Numbered from the stretch's first letter, positions 18,698 to 29,515 are shown. The stretch: DNA of 33,541 bases from Accumulibacter sp. (GCA_031266435.1 JAISAZ010000052.1:1-33541); one strand, 5' to 3'. Program-made: numbers and translations. Notes: a model not told the origin generated them from the letters alone.

Positions 18698-21600
18698 TCG
18701 ACCGGCGCTCGACCCCGCGCGCAGCGCCGTCGTCGAAGCCTGCGCGGGGAGCGGGAAAACCTGGCTACTCGCCTCCCGCATCCTGAACCTCTTGCTGAGC
18801 GGCGCGGCGCCGGGTGAAATTCTTGCGATCACCTTTACCCGCAAGGCCGCGCGGGAGATCGAAGACCGCGTCGTCGACTGGATGCGCTTTTTGGCGACGG
18901 GCGACGATGAGCGAGTCGTCGAATTTCTCGCCGAGCGCGGCGTTTCCGCGAGCGAAGCGACTTTGCGCGCCGCGCGCGGCCTCTACGAGTCCTCGATGAC
19001 GGCGCAATCGCGGCTCACGCTGACGACTTTCCACGGCTGGTACTTGCGGCTGATCGACGCAGCGCCGATTTCGTCGAATCTGACGGGGTGTGTGCTCGTC
19101 GAGCCGGATTCGCGCTCTTTCGACGCGTTCTGGCGCTCCTTCGTGTCCCGCTTGCGGAAGGATTCCGAAACCGGCGCCGCGCTCAAAAGGCTTTTCGACG
19201 GAATCGGCTACGGCGCGGTGCGCGCGCTTTTCCGCCGCGCGATGGACAGGCGTATCGAATGGATGGCGTGCGGCGAAGACGGAACGGACCCCGCCGAAAA
19301 AATCCTCGCCCTGCTCGGTGAAAACGTCGGAGAACCCGGAGACGCGGTCGAAGCCTTCTTTGCGGACGGGTGGGACGCCGATTTCAGGGAATACCTCGCC
19401 TTCCTCGAAGCGAATACGACGAAAACCTCGCAAGCGGCCGCCGAGCAACTGCTCGCCGCGCTCGAGGGGGAGGATGTGCCGAATGCTCCGGCAGAGCGCT
19501 TCGAGTGCCTGCGAAGCGTCGTGCTCAAAAAGGACGGCACGCCGAAACAGCTCAAACCGTCGGAAGCGCTCAAAAAACGTCTCGGCGCCGAAAAAACCGC
19601 CGCCTTCGTCGAAACGCACGAAACTCTCGCGGCGAGGCTGGGCGAGTGCCTCGAACGGCAGACCGCCGAAGACATCCTCGCGTTCAACCGCGACGCGTGT
19701 GCGGCGTTTTCCGCCTTCCTCGCGCAGTCCGACGCCGCAAAGCGCGAACGGCGGCAAATCGACTTCGTCGACGCCGAATGGAACGTGCTCCGCCTGCTCG
19801 GCGACGAACGGACGGCGGCCTTTCTCCAGGCGCGTCTCGACGCGCGCTACCGTCACGTGCTGCTCGACGAATTCCAGGATACCAACCCGATCCAGTGGCG
19901 GATACTGCTCTCGTGGCTCGCCGCGTATTCCGACGGCATACGCCCGACGGTTTTTCTCGTCGGCGACCCCAAGCAGTCGATCTACCGTTTCCGTCAGGCC
20001 GAACCTCGCCTTTTTTCAGCCGCGACGGACTTTCTGAAGCGCGAGTACGGCGCGGTCCTTTGCACGCAGGACGCGACCTATCGCAACGCGAAACCCATCG
20101 TCGAGCTTGTCAACACGCTTTTTTCCGCACTGCCCGAATTTACGCCCTTCCGACCGCACGCCTCGCTCGTCGGAGACTTGCCCGGTCGCGTCGAACTCCT
20201 GCCGCTCTTTGAAAAGGGCGAGGCCGAAGCGGAGTTCACGCTCCGGGTCGGATTGCGCGACCCGCTGACCGAACCCGAAGTCGAAGTCGAAGACGCGCGC
20301 CGCGAAATGGAAGCCGACGCGCTCGCCGAAAAGATCGACGAAATCGTCGGAAGAGACGGCCTCGCGTGGCAGATCGTCGATAAAACGCCCGAAGGCCGGG
20401 AAGTCCGGCGACCCGCCGCCTACGGTGACATCATGCTGCTCGTCCGTTCGCGCAGCCATCTTTCCGTCTACGAACGCGCGCTCGCCGCCGCCGGAATTCC
20501 GTTTGAAGTCGGCGCGCGCGGGGGGCTGCTCTCGGCGCCGGAAGTCCGCGATTGCGTCGCGTTGCTCGAATTTCTCCTCCTGCCGCTCGACGACCTGAAA
20601 CTCGCGCACGTCCTGAAGTCGCCCCTTTTCGCCTGCGACGACGAAGAACTCACGAGGATCGCCCGCCATGAAGGCGCTTCGTGGTGGCGCCGCGTACAGT
20701 CCTTGGCCGCGAAAAGCGATTCGTCGCTCAAGATCCGGCGCGCGACGCGCCTTCTCGAAAGCTGGCTCGCCATCGCAAACCGCCTGCCGGCGCACGACCT
20801 GATCGACCGCATCTTCCACGAAGGCGAACTCGTCGCGCGCACTCGGGCCGCCGTCCCGGCGACGCTCGCTTTGAGCGTCGAAGCCAATTTACGCGCGCTC
20901 ACAGCGTTCGCGCTCGGACTCGACGCCGGACGCTACCCCAGCTTGCCCCGCTTCATCGCCGAATTGCGCGGCTACCGCGACGCCGACGACGCCGACGCGC
21001 CGGACAAGGGCGAAATTGCGTCCACGGGCGCCGGGCGCGTCAGGATTCTGACGATCCACGGCGCGAAAGGACTCGAAGCGCCGATCGTCTGGCTGCTCGG
21101 CGCAAGCGACGCGACGCGACGCGATGCGTACGGGACGCTCCTCGACTGGCCTCCGGAAAGCGCCGTCCCAAAGCATTTTTCGTTCTATACGCGCCGGGAC
21201 GAACACGACGCTCTGCGCAAGGCGCTTTTCGACGCCGAACGAGCGGCTGAGAACCGCGAGGAACTGAATCTGCTCTACGTCGCGATCACGCGCGCGCGTC
21301 AGGTCTTCATCGCCAGCGGCGTCAAGAAGGCGCGCGGCGACGAGAAGTCGTTTTACCGCCGGATCGAAGCTGCCTTGGAATCGCTCGGAAATGAGACCGC
21401 CGAAGCCGACGAGAGCGAGAGTGTCGAGTTCGGCGACGAGATTCCGCGCGTTCCCGCGTGCGGAGAAGCGTCCGGTGCCTTGCCCCCCGCCGTCCCGGAC
21501 GCACTGGCGCCGATCGGCGCGGTCGGCGCGGTCGGCAAATGCCGCGTCAAAAGCGTCGAAGGTGCCGACGCCGACGACGATGGCGTCCGATTCGGAATCC

Positions 21601-22094
21601 TTCTCCATTCGCTGCTCGAAACGCGCACCGAAGGCGCGTCCGGCGAGGAGGATTCGGGCTTCGACGACGCGATGCGGCGTCGCGCCGAAGCGGTCGCCGA
21701 CCGTCTGCTCTCGTCTCCGGGGCTTGCGCGCTTCTTCGACCCTGCGCGCTACGAAAAAGCCTGGAACGAAATCGAGATCACGCAAGGCGAAGGGCGCGTG
21801 ATGCGGATCGACCGCCTCGTCGACTGCGGCGACGCGCTCTGGGTACTCGATTACAAAAGCTCGCGCCCCGAGACCGAACGCATCGGGGAATACCGCGAAC
21901 AGGTTTCCGAATACTGCCGCGCCGTTTCCGCCGCCTTCCCTTCGAGAAAGGTTCGCGGCGCGCTCGTGTTCGCCGACGCGAGCCTCGTCGAGGTGCTGCA
22001 GAGGACAGAAGACGGGAGACAGGAGACAGAGGATAGGGGACAGAGAAATAAGCGGCGCAAAGCGCCGGAAAATAATCTGTCTCCCGCCTCCTGA
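18690..22094 (+). CDS. AddA-like UvrD/RecB-family helicase-nuclease
   Basis: This is an SF1 DNA helicase with a C-terminal nuclease, the partner of the AddB-like protein just upstream (8-nt overlap). In 1134 residues the helicase motifs are: Q-motif and Walker [15 protein letters not shown] near 17, Ia [26 protein letters not shown] near 391, [19 protein letters not shown] near 424, [21 protein letters not shown] near 788, and [15 protein letters not shown] near 862. The nuclease core is RIDRLVDCG ... WVLDYKSSR near 1040-1055. The last 30 residues (from [13 protein letters not shown]) are encoded by an intergenic repeat and are not part of the family, so the original stop was probably replaced. 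The genes have no RecC or RecD partner here, which favours an AddAB-type complex. Confidence 0.85.
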   Translation: MRNRPALDPARSAVVEACAGSGKTWLLASRILNLLLSGAAPGEILAITFTRKAAREIEDRVVDWMRFLATGDDERVVEFLAERGVSASEATLRAARGLYESSMTAQSRLTLTTFHGWYLRLIDAAPISSNLTGCVLVEPDSRSFDAFWRSFVSRLRKDSETGAALKRLFDGIGYGAVRALFRRAMDRRIEWMACGEDGTDPAEKILALLGENVGEPGDAVEAFFADGWDADFREYLAFLEANTTKTSQAAAEQLLAALEGEDVPNAPAERFECLRSVVLKKDGTPKQLKPSEALKKRLGAEKTAAFVETHETLAARLGECLERQTAEDILAFNRDACAAFSAFLAQSDAAKRERRQIDFVDAEWNVLRLLGDERTAAFLQARLDARYRHVLLDEFQDTNPIQWRILLSWLAAYSDGIRPTVFLVGDPKQSIYRFRQAEPRLFSAATDFLKREYGAVLCTQDATYRNAKPIVELVNTLFSALPEFTPFRPHASLVGDLPGRVELLPLFEKGEAEAEFTLRVGLRDPLTEPEVEVEDARREMEADALAEKIDEIVGRDGLAWQIVDKTPEGREVRRPAAYGDIMLLVRSRSHLSVYERALAAAGIPFEVGARGGLLSAPEVRDCVALLEFLLLPLDDLKLAHVLKSPLFACDDEELTRIARHEGASWWRRVQSLAAKSDSSLKIRRATRLLESWLAIANRLPAHDLIDRIFHEGELVARTRAAVPATLALSVEANLRALTAFALGLDAGRYPSLPRFIAELRGYRDADDADAPDKGEIASTGAGRVRILTIHGAKGLEAPIVWLLGASDATRRDAYGTLLDWPPESAVPKHFSFYTRRDEHDALRKALFDAERAAENREELNLLYVAITRARQVFIASGVKKARGDEKSFYRRIEAALESLGNETAEADESESVEFGDEIPRVPACGEASGALPPAVPDALAPIGAVGAVGKCRVKSVEGADADDDGVRFGILLHSLLETRTEGASGEEDSGFDDAMRRRAEAVADRLLSSPGLARFFDPARYEKAWNEIEITQGEGRVMRIDRLVDCGDALWVLDYKSSRPETERIGEYREQVSEYCRAVSAAFPSRKVRGALVFADASLVEVLQRTEDGRQETEDRGQRNKRRKAPENNLSPAS

Positions 22095-22190
22095 CATCTG
22101 TCTCCTGAAACCCACCCCCGGCCCCTCCCTTGTCAGGGAGGGGAGAGGCGTGACTCCCTCCCCTGACAAGGGGAGGGATGGGGAGGGGTT
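22001..22190. repeat. Repeat array: heptamers with central hairpin, then two family D palindromes
   Basis: From 22001 there are GAGGACAGAAGAC and GGAGACAGGAGACAG runs, a hairpin GCGGCGC-AAA-GCGCCG, then the inverted run CTGTCTCCCGCCTCCTGAC. This covers the last 30 codons of the AddA-like gene. From about 22123 come two palindromes facing each other: CCCCTCCCTTGTCAGGGAGGGG and CCCTCCCCTGACAAGGGGAGGG. A related palindrome lies near 331-372. Confidence 0.65.
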
Positions 22191-22275
22191 CGTCGGCTTC
22201 GCTGCCGGAGAAAAAGCAACAAAATACCGACCGGTTTTCATCGGGATGAAAAGGAATCACGGGGAAGATAAAAAC

Positions 22276-22656
22276 ATGTGGATATCGATACCGGCCGTCG
22301 CCGTCGGCGCGGCCTTCGGCGCACTCGTGCGCTGGCAGCTTGGGCGAGGACTGAACGCGCTTTTCCCGTCGATGCCGCCGGGAACCTTGCTCGCCAATCT
22401 GGTGGGCGCGTTTATCGCCGGCTTCTGCGCGGTCGCACTCTCGCGGGATTTTTCGCCCGAATGGCGGCTTTTCGCGATTACGGGGTTCTGCGGCGGTTTG
22501 ACGACTTTTTCGACCTTCTCGCTCGAAGTCGTCGGCAACCTCCAACACGGCAAACCCGCGCTCGCGCTTTGCACCGTCGCGGCGCACGTCGCCGGGTCGC
22601 TTCTCATGGCCTTCGCGGGGATATGCGCCGCACATTTTCTGAAGAATATTTCGTGA
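22276..22656 (+). CDS. crcB: Fluoride ion channel CrcB/Fluc
   Basis: This is a small dimeric inner-membrane channel that exports fluoride. The 126-residue protein has four hydrophobic segments and the family motifs [10 protein letters not shown] near 16, [15 protein letters not shown] near 37, and [15 protein letters not shown] near 73, including the phenylalanine and threonine-rich part that lines the pore. The ATG at 22276 has GGGGAAG 8 nt upstream. The frame stays open back to 22150 but that part is repeat DNA. I looked for a fluoride riboswitch in 22095-22275 and did not see its conserved bases. Confidence 0.93.
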   Translation: MWISIPAVAVGAAFGALVRWQLGRGLNALFPSMPPGTLLANLVGAFIAGFCAVALSRDFSPEWRLFAITGFCGGLTTFSTFSLEVVGNLQHGKPALALCTVAAHVAGSLLMAFAGICAAHFLKNIS

Positions 22657-22678
22657 GCATCAGGCGGGGCCGGACGCG

Positions 22679-22737
22679 CCCACCCTTTTTTTGGAAGGAA
22701 AAAAACCGGCAAAAAGGTGGGTTTTACTTTTTGACGA
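22679..22737. terminator. Bidirectional terminator between crcB and the DUF2569 gene
   Basis: CCCACCCTTTTTT (22679-22691) pairs with AAAAAGGTGGG (22711-22721), allowing one bulge. On the plus strand TTTTACTTTTT follows; on the minus strand a T-rich run follows. It fits two convergent genes. Confidence 0.75.
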
Positions 22738-22739
22738 AC

Positions 22740-23237
22740 CTACGCTGCGTCGGGCACGTACTCTGGAACTTGCGGATACAGGGCGCGTACCCGCTGCGAT
22801 TGCAGAAAGTAAGCCGTCCATAGCGAGGCCATGGCCACGTCGAAGATCAGGTCGCCTCCGGCGTAACCGTAGAGCTTCCCGGTTTCGATGCCGAAAAGAA
22901 ACCACGATAAAAACATTTCCATCGAGGTAAAACACGGATCCGAAAGCCACAGTGTCATGATCGTCAAGACGATCGATTCCCACCTCCGCACGAAGAAAAG
23001 GCAGTAGCCCGCGATCAATCTTTGCACGACGACGACGTAAGAAGCCCATGTGATCGCCGTATCGTAGAACACCCACCCGCCGCTCCATTCGAGGTCCGGA
23101 TAGTGTCTGAGCATTTCCGCGTGTTCGATCGGCAAAATGACGATTTTTGAAAGCGGGCAGAAAATCGTGAACGTGACAAAGAAGAACGTCAGGAAAACGC
23201 CGAGTTCCCGTGGCCGCTGTTTTTTCATATCCGTCAA
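22740..23237 (-). CDS. DUF2569 family membrane protein
   Basis: The protein (165 residues from the TTG at 23237) has about four hydrophobic helices: GVFLTFFFVTFTIFCPL, TAITWASYVVVVQRLIAGYC, IVLTIMTLWLSD and a last one ending in WTAYFLQSQRVRALYP. That last string is the hallmark of DUF2569, whose function is unknown. The frame is open up to 23540, but residues before here look non-coding. GGAGGAAG is 5-7 nt before the TTG at 23237; ATG codons at 23228 and 23255 are alternatives with worse spacing. It is convergent with crcB. Its upstream neighbour is the gap before icd. Confidence 0.7.
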   Translation of the reverse strand: MTDMKKQRPRELGVFLTFFFVTFTIFCPLSKIVILPIEHAEMLRHYPDLEWSGGWVFYDTAITWASYVVVVQRLIAGYCLFFVRRWESIVLTIMTLWLSDPCFTSMEMFLSWFLFGIETGKLYGYAGGDLIFDVAMASLWTAYFLQSQRVRALYPQVPEYVPDAA

Positions 23238-23555
23238 ATCGCTTCCTCCGTTCATCCGAATCACTCGAAAACCCCCGGCGCCGCGCATCTTCGCCGGGAG
23301 CGTTGCGCGGGCTGCGCGCGCCTCTACCATGATGGACACCCTGTATCCGCCCAAGTTCCATTTGCATTTCGAGCCGTGTTTTTTTACCCGGCGCGAGCGG
23401 ACGCAGATTCTACCCGGTAAATCGCTTCGGAGAACGGGGTTTTTGTTCCGTCGGTGTATCGCGGCTGTCGTCGTCGCAGCGTGAAAAATACGCGCCGCCG
23501 GAGTCCCGAAAATGAAATAGAATTGCTGCTTTCTTTCCACGCCGCCCGAAGAGTC

Positions 23556-23657
23556 ATTCCTTTTCCAGTACGTCCATTCCTTTGTCGACTCGCCTTGCCG
23601 TACTACTTGTACTGTCTACGGCTCGTCTTCTCGGCATGAACGAACTGGAAAAGGAAT
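23556..23657 (+). ncRNA. Structured leader element copy 2, upstream of icd
   Basis: An outer perfect 14-bp inverted repeat (ATTCCTTTTCCAGT 23556-23569, ACTGGAAAAGGAAT 23644-23657) encloses TTGTCGACTCGCCTTGCCGT and an inner GCCGTA...TACGGC stem. The inner block and the following ATGAACGAACTGGAAAAG also occur upstream of sodB. The ATG at 23636 opens an 18-codon frame ([18 protein letters not shown]) whose stop overlaps the icd GTG. Conserved RNA motifs upstream of icd genes have been described; I cannot test for identity here. Confidence 0.55.
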
Positions 23658-23688
23658 CATTCCAGAGCGCAAATTATGGAGTCGCGCC

Positions 23689-24923
<1,235 letters not shown>

Positions 24924-24927
<4 letters not shown>

Positions 24928-25089
24928 GGACAGAAGACAGAGGACAGAGGACAGAGGACAGAGCGGCCTTCGGCCTCTGTAGTCAGTTGTCTGTAATCCG
25001 AGGGAGGCAGTCACGCGACCTCTGAATACTGAACACAGATCACGAAGCGAGCGCCAGCGAGCGCTCTGTCTTCAGTCCTCTGTCCTCAG
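24924..25089 (+). repeat. 166-bp inverted-end repeat, family A, copy 2
   Basis: This copy starts CTGAGGACAGAAGACAGAGG and ends with the reverse complement of nearly the same string (CTTCAGTCCTCTGTCCTCAG). It fills the whole gap between the convergent icd and purD genes, and supplies the stop codon of both. The interior matches copy 1 (GCGGCCTTCGGCC hairpin, AGTCAGTTGTCTGTAATCCG, CACGAAGCGAGCG). Confidence 0.78.
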
Positions 25090-26346
25090 GGCATGGTTTC
25101 CGATGTCTCTGCGGAACTGCATTCCGTCGAAACGGATTTTATCGACGGCGGCGTACGCGGTTTTCCGCGCGTGGCGGATGTTTTCGCCCAGCGCGGTGAC
25201 GCAAAGGACGCGCCCCCCCGACGTGACGGTTTGTCCGTCCTTTGCGGCCGTCCCGGCGTGAAAGACCTTGATTTCCTCGGTTTCTCCCGGAATTCCGACG
25301 ATCGCGTCGTCGGTGCGCGGCGTTTCCGGGTAGCCCGCCGAGGCGAGGACGACGCCGAGCGCTGTTCTGTGGTCCCAGACCGCGTCCGCCTGATCGAGCC
25401 GTCCTTCGAGCGCAAGCTCGATCAGCGTCGAGAGGCTCGATTTCATGCGCATCAGGATCGGTTGCGTTTCGGGGTCGCCCATCCGGCAGTTGAATTCGAC
25501 CGTCCTGACCGAGCCGTCCTTCCCGATCATCAGCCCCGCGTACAGAAAACCCGTGTAGGGCATTCCTTCCGCAGCCAATCCGAGAACGGCGGGGCGGATG
25601 ATCTCGCGCATGACTTTTGCGTGAATTTCGGGCGTGACGACAGGTGCGGGCGAATACGCGCCCATTCCGCCGGTATTCGGACCGCGGTCGCCGTCGAAAA
25701 TGCGTTTGTGGTCCTGCGAGGAGGCGAGGGGAAGGATGTTCTTCCCGTCTGCCATGACGATGAAGCTCGCTTCTTCGCCTTCGAGGAAGTCCTCGACCAG
25801 GATGCGCGAACCCGCCGCGCCGAGTTTCCCCCGGACGAGCATGTCGTCGATCGCGCAGTGCGCCGCGTCGAGCGTCGACGTGACGACGACACCTTTCCCT
25901 GCGGCGAGGCCGTCGGCCTTGACGACGAAAGGCCCTGGCCTTGCGTCGACGTAGTCGTGGGCGAGCGCGGCGTCGGTGAAAGTCTCGGAAGCCGCTGTCG
26001 GGATATTGTGCCGCAGCATGAAGCGCTTGGCGAAATCCTTCGACGTTTCGAGCCGCGCCGCGTCCTGCGTTGGGCCGAAAATTTTCTGGCCGCGCGCACG
26101 GAAGACGTCGACGATCCCGTCGGCGAGGAAGGATTCGGGGCCGACGACGGTGAAATGAACTTTTTCCCTTGCGGCGAAGTCGGCGAGCGCCTTCGGGTTG
26201 GCGAGGGGGAGGTTGACGATGCCGGCTTCTCCCGCCGTTCCGGCGTTTCCCGGCGCCACAAAAACCTTGCTCGGGCAGGCGTCCCTGAAAAGACGCCACG
26301 CGAGTGCGTGTTCGCGTCCTCCGGAGCCGATTACGAGTAGTTTCAT
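25072..26346 (-). CDS. purD: Phosphoribosylamine-glycine ligase (GAR synthetase)
   Basis: The enzyme joins glycine to phosphoribosylamine with ATP, the second step of purine synthesis. The 424-residue ATP-grasp protein starts MKLLVIGSGGREHALAW and has PGNAGT, VGPESFLADGIVD, the ATP-grasp lid region PFVVKADGLAAGKGVVV, GANTGGMGAYSP-like PNTGGMGAYSPAPVV and EFNCRMGDPETQ. GAGGAAAA upstream favours the ATG at 26346 over an open frame start at 26364. The last four residues (RTED) and the stop are encoded by repeat family A. It lies 30 nt after purH in the dusB-fis-purH-purD operon. Confidence 0.97.
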   Translation of the reverse strand: MKLLVIGSGGREHALAWRLFRDACPSKVFVAPGNAGTAGEAGIVNLPLANPKALADFAAREKVHFTVVGPESFLADGIVDVFRARGQKIFGPTQDAARLETSKDFAKRFMLRHNIPTAASETFTDAALAHDYVDARPGPFVVKADGLAAGKGVVVTSTLDAAHCAIDDMLVRGKLGAAGSRILVEDFLEGEEASFIVMADGKNILPLASSQDHKRIFDGDRGPNTGGMGAYSPAPVVTPEIHAKVMREIIRPAVLGLAAEGMPYTGFLYAGLMIGKDGSVRTVEFNCRMGDPETQPILMRMKSSLSTLIELALEGRLDQADAVWDHRTALGVVLASAGYPETPRTDDAIVGIPGETEEIKVFHAGTAAKDGQTVTSGGRVLCVTALGENIRHARKTAYAAVDKIRFDGMQFRRDIGNHALRTED

Positions 26347-26376
26347 ACGGTTTTCCTCAAACAAAAATTCGTCGTG

Positions 26377-27966
26377 TCAGTGGCGGAAATGCCTGACGCC
26401 GGTAAATACCATCGCGATCCCGTGTTCGTCGGCGGCAGAGACGACTTCTGCGTCGCGGATCGAGCCGCCGGGTTGGATCACGGCCTTGGCGCCGGCTTCG
26501 GCCAGCACGTCGAGACCGTCGCGGAAGGGGAAAAAGGCGTCCGACGCGACGCATGAAGCGGCGAGAGAAAGCCCCGCGTCGTGCGCTTTGAGCGACGCGA
26601 TCCGCGTCGAATCGACGCGGCTCATCTGTCCGGCGCCGATTCCCAGCGTCATTCCACGCGCGGCGAAGACGATCGCGTTCGATTTGACGAACTGGGCGAC
26701 GCGCCACGCGAAGAGCAAGTCCTCCGTCTGTTCGGCGGTCGGCGCGATTTTTGTGACGATTTTCAGGGTGTCGGGGCGGATGTCCGAAGCGTCGGGCGTC
26801 TGCACGAGCAGACCGCCGCCGACGCGCTTCATTTCATACGTGTGCGCGCCGCCTTCGAGCGCGATTTCGAGCACGCGCAGATTTTGCTTCGACGCGAGAG
26901 ACTCGCGCGCCGCGGGGGTAAACCCCGGCGCGATCACCACTTCGACGAAATGCTTGCGCGCGTTCATGGCGTCGACGACGTCGACGTCGATGGCGCGGTT
27001 GAACGCGAGGATGCCGCCGAAAGCGGAAGTCGCGTCGGTCTGAAAGGCTTTTTCGTAAGCGGCGGCGGGGCCTTCGGCGACGGCGACACCGCAAGGGTTG
27101 GCGTGTTTGACGATGACGCACGCCGGCGAAGCGAAGCTCTTGACGCATTCGAGCGCTGCGTCGGCGTCGGCGATGTTGTTGTACGAAAGCTCTTTGCCCT
27201 GCAACTGGCGATAGTCCGAGATCGTACCGCGCGTCGGCGTCTCGTCGCGGTAAAAAGCGGCCTCCTGATGCGGGTTTTCGCCGTAGCGCAAGGTTTCGAC
27301 ACGGTCGAAGGCGAGCTGCAGGGTGCGCGGAAAGGTCGCGGACACCGGCGCAGCGTCGGGGTTTTCAGGCGCGCCGACGTCGAGCGCGGTCAGCCAGTTG
27401 GCGATCGCGGCGTCGTAGCGCGCCGTATGGACGAAGGCTTTTTTCGCCAGCGCGAAACGGGTTTTCAGTGTCAGCGCGCCGTCGTTCGAGCGCATCTCGT
27501 CCAGCACGGCGGAATAATCGTCGGGGTCGGTGACGACGGCGACGCCAGCGTAATTCTTTGCCGACGAACGGACCATCGCCGGACCGCCGATGTCGATGTT
27601 CTCGATCGCATTTTCGAGCGTCACGCCGGCTTGGGCGACGGTCTCCCGAAAAGGGTAGAGGTTGACGCAGACGAGGTCGATCGTCGGGATCGCGCGCTCG
27701 CCGAGCGTCGCCATATGCGCGGGCACGTCGCGGCGCGCGAGGATTCCGGCATGGACTTTCGGGTGCAAGGTCTTGACGCGACCGTCGAGGATTTCGGGGA
27801 AGCCCGTGTAGTCGGCGATTTCGGTGACGTCAAATCCCGCTTCGCGCAGGAGTTTCGCCGTCCCGCCGGTCGACAGGAGCTTCACGCCGAACGCGGCGAG
27901 ACCACGGGCAAACGCAATGGCGCCGCGTTTGTCGGAAAGGCTGATCAGGGCTTGACGAATTTTCAT
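26377..27966 (-). CDS. purH: Bifunctional AICAR formyltransferase / IMP cyclohydrolase
   Basis: This protein catalyses the last two steps to IMP. The 529-residue protein has the N-terminal cyclohydrolase domain with an MGS-like fold (about 1-150: [36 protein letters not shown]) and the C-terminal formyltransferase domain, including KHANPCGVA (the Lys-His pair), [12 protein letters not shown] and the final [20 protein letters not shown] and FTGVRHFRH. Only 12 nt separate it from fis upstream and 30 nt from purD downstream, so the operon is tight. Confidence 0.98.
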   Translation of the reverse strand: MKIRQALISLSDKRGAIAFARGLAAFGVKLLSTGGTAKLLREAGFDVTEIADYTGFPEILDGRVKTLHPKVHAGILARRDVPAHMATLGERAIPTIDLVCVNLYPFRETVAQAGVTLENAIENIDIGGPAMVRSSAKNYAGVAVVTDPDDYSAVLDEMRSNDGALTLKTRFALAKKAFVHTARYDAAIANWLTALDVGAPENPDAAPVSATFPRTLQLAFDRVETLRYGENPHQEAAFYRDETPTRGTISDYRQLQGKELSYNNIADADAALECVKSFASPACVIVKHANPCGVAVAEGPAAAYEKAFQTDATSAFGGILAFNRAIDVDVVDAMNARKHFVEVVIAPGFTPAARESLASKQNLRVLEIALEGGAHTYEMKRVGGGLLVQTPDASDIRPDTLKIVTKIAPTAEQTEDLLFAWRVAQFVKSNAIVFAARGMTLGIGAGQMSRVDSTRIASLKAHDAGLSLAASCVASDAFFPFRDGLDVLAEAGAKAVIQPGGSIRDAEVVSAADEHGIAMVFTGVRHFRH

Positions 27967-27978
27967 GACGATGGTGTC

Positions 27979-28215
27979 TTACAGGAGGTCGTAATCGCTG
28001 AGTTTTCTGCGCAGGGTATTCCGGTTGATTCCCAGAATCTCCGCAGCGAGCGTTTGTTTGCCGTTAGTTTTTTCCATGACGATTTCGAGCATCGGGCGCT
28101 CGACGCTTTTCAGCACCATGGAATAAACGCCGGAAGCCTTTTCCCCATCCAGACGTGTGAAGTAATCTTCCAGAGCCTTGCGTACGACCACGGAGATCGC
28201 GTTCGGTTCAGTCAT
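27979..28215 (-). CDS. fis: Fis family nucleoid/transcription factor
   Basis: Fis is a DNA-bending regulator of rRNA promoters and recombination. The 78-residue protein, short as in betaproteobacteria, ends with the Fis helix-turn-helix (NGKQTLAAEILGINRNTLRRKL). I use the ATG at 28215 with GGGAGAA upstream. It overlaps the dusB stop (ATGACTGA), so translation is coupled as in the dusB-fis operon of E. coli. The frame stays open upstream only because it runs through dusB. Confidence 0.94.
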   Translation of the reverse strand: MTEPNAISVVVRKALEDYFTRLDGEKASGVYSMVLKSVERPMLEIVMEKTNGKQTLAAEILGINRNTLRRKLSDYDLL

Positions 28216-29242
28216 TCTGTGTTCTCCCGTCACCCCCATTGTTGAGGTCCGCGCGGTCTGTGAGGTCGCCGCGTCCGGACAGCGCGAAAAAAAATTCATT
28301 GACCGCGAGAAGCTGGCTCGCGATGTCGGGCAGGACATTCATGCGTTGCCGAAACGCCGCCGACCCTGCCAGGCCGCGGGTATACCAGGCGATATGCTTT
28401 CGCGCGACGCGCACACCCGTCTCGGCGCCGTAAAAAGCGTAGAGGCTCTCGAGGTGTTCGAGAAGGATCGCGTGGATTTCTCCGACCTTGGGCGGAGGCG
28501 CGTGCGTCCCTGTGTCGAGATAATGCCCGACTTCGCGGAAGAGCCAGGGGCGCCCGCGCGCCGCGCGACCGATCATGATCGCGTCGGCTTGCGTAAAGTC
28601 CAAGACGTATTTCGCTTTTTCGGGCGAAGCGATGTCACCGTTGGCGACGACGGGAATGCGCGCCTTGGCCTTGACGGCGGCGATCGTTTCGTATTCGGCG
28701 TCGCCGGCGTAGGCGCACGCGCGCGTACGCCCGTGCAGCGTCAGGGCGCGCACGCCCGAATTTTCGGCGATCTTCAGGATATTGAGCGCGTTCCGGCTCG
28801 AAGTATCCCAGCCCGTCCGCGTCTTGAGCGTTACCGGCGTACCGGGGACCGCCGTGACGACGCTTTCGAGAATCTTCCCGACGAGGCCCTCGTCTTTCAG
28901 CAGGGCAGACCCCGCCATGACTTTGCAGACCTTTTTCGCCGGACAACCCATATTGATATCGATGATCTGCGCGCCGTTATCGACGTTATACCGCGCGGCG
29001 TCGGCCATCAGTTTCGGGTCGGAACCGGCGATCTGCACGCAGACGGGCGCTTCCTCCCCCGCGTGCTCGGCGCGGCGGCGGGTTTTCGCGCTGCCGTAAA
29101 GCAAGGAATTCGACGTGACCATTTCGGAAAACGCCAGCCCCGCGCCCATCCGCCGACACAGTTGGCGGAACGGACGATCCGACAGCCCAGCCATCGGCGC
29201 GACGAACAAATTGTTTCGCAAAGAAAAACCGAGGTATTGCAT
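28208..29242 (-). CDS. dusB: tRNA-dihydrouridine synthase B
   Basis: This flavoenzyme reduces uridine to dihydrouridine in the tRNA D-loop. The 344-residue protein has the FMN-binding TIM barrel: LFVAPMAGLSDRPFR near 12-26, EMVTSNSL, QIAGSDP, catalytic Cys100 in NMGCPAKKV, VTLKTRTGWD, LTLHGRT, VVANGDI and IMIGRAARGRPWLF. The ATG at 29242 matches the family start (MQYLGFSLRNNLFVAP) but has a poor ribosome binding site. A possible -10 (TATAAA on the minus strand, 29285-29280) lies 38 bp upstream, next to a repeat array. It is the first gene of dusB-fis-purH-purD. Confidence 0.95.
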   Translation of the reverse strand: MQYLGFSLRNNLFVAPMAGLSDRPFRQLCRRMGAGLAFSEMVTSNSLLYGSAKTRRRAEHAGEEAPVCVQIAGSDPKLMADAARYNVDNGAQIIDINMGCPAKKVCKVMAGSALLKDEGLVGKILESVVTAVPGTPVTLKTRTGWDTSSRNALNILKIAENSGVRALTLHGRTRACAYAGDAEYETIAAVKAKARIPVVANGDIASPEKAKYVLDFTQADAIMIGRAARGRPWLFREVGHYLDTGTHAPPPKVGEIHAILLEHLESLYAFYGAETGVRVARKHIAWYTRGLAGSAAFRQRMNVLPDIASQLLAVNEFFFALSGRGDLTDRADLNNGGDGRTQND

Positions 29243-29296
29243 CGCAGGGGCAGGAGTGTTTCGGAGGGAAAGCGCGTATTTTATACCAACCAAGGA

Positions 29297-29515
29297 GTCA
29301 GGAGGCAGGAGACAGGAGACAGAGGCTATATAGGTTGGGCTGAACGAATGTGAAGCCCAACGTCCCGCATACGCATGAATGATGGTGAGTGCGGCGCGCT
29401 CTAACAGAGGTCAGGGATCAGATGAAAACCGATCGGTGCTTCAACGATCTTTCTCCGGCGGCGAAGCCGCCGGTAACTTCTCTGTCTCCCGTCTCCTGTC
29501 TTCTGTCTCCTGATC
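29297..29515 (+). repeat. Repeat mosaic upstream of dusB and mltA (families B and C)
   Basis: A run of GGAGTCAGGAGGCAGGAGACAGG heptamers leads into a family C unit at about 29325-29385 (TAGGTTGGGCTGAACGAATG ... AGCCCAACG), then a family B unit at about 29402-29515: ATGAAAACCGATCGGTGCTT, then CCGGCGGCGAAGCCGCCGG, ending in TCTCCCGTCTCCTGTCTTCT. The remaining bases to mltA are unique and AT-rich (TTTTTTTATATGATTC), where the mltA promoter should lie. Confidence 0.65.

Noticed and set aside
16148-18844. An 898-codon open frame antisense to the AddB-like gene
   Set aside because: The plus-strand frame has clear nuclease motifs and overlaps its partner gene. The antisense product is Arg-rich with no domain.
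22095-22275. Possible fluoride riboswitch before crcB
   Set aside because: The conserved bases of the motif were not found; the region is repeat palindromes.
26581-28245. A 554-codon plus-strand frame over purH and fis, and a 415-codon one over purD (25093-26340)
   Set aside because: purH, fis and purD are unmistakable on the minus strand. These are codon-bias shadows.
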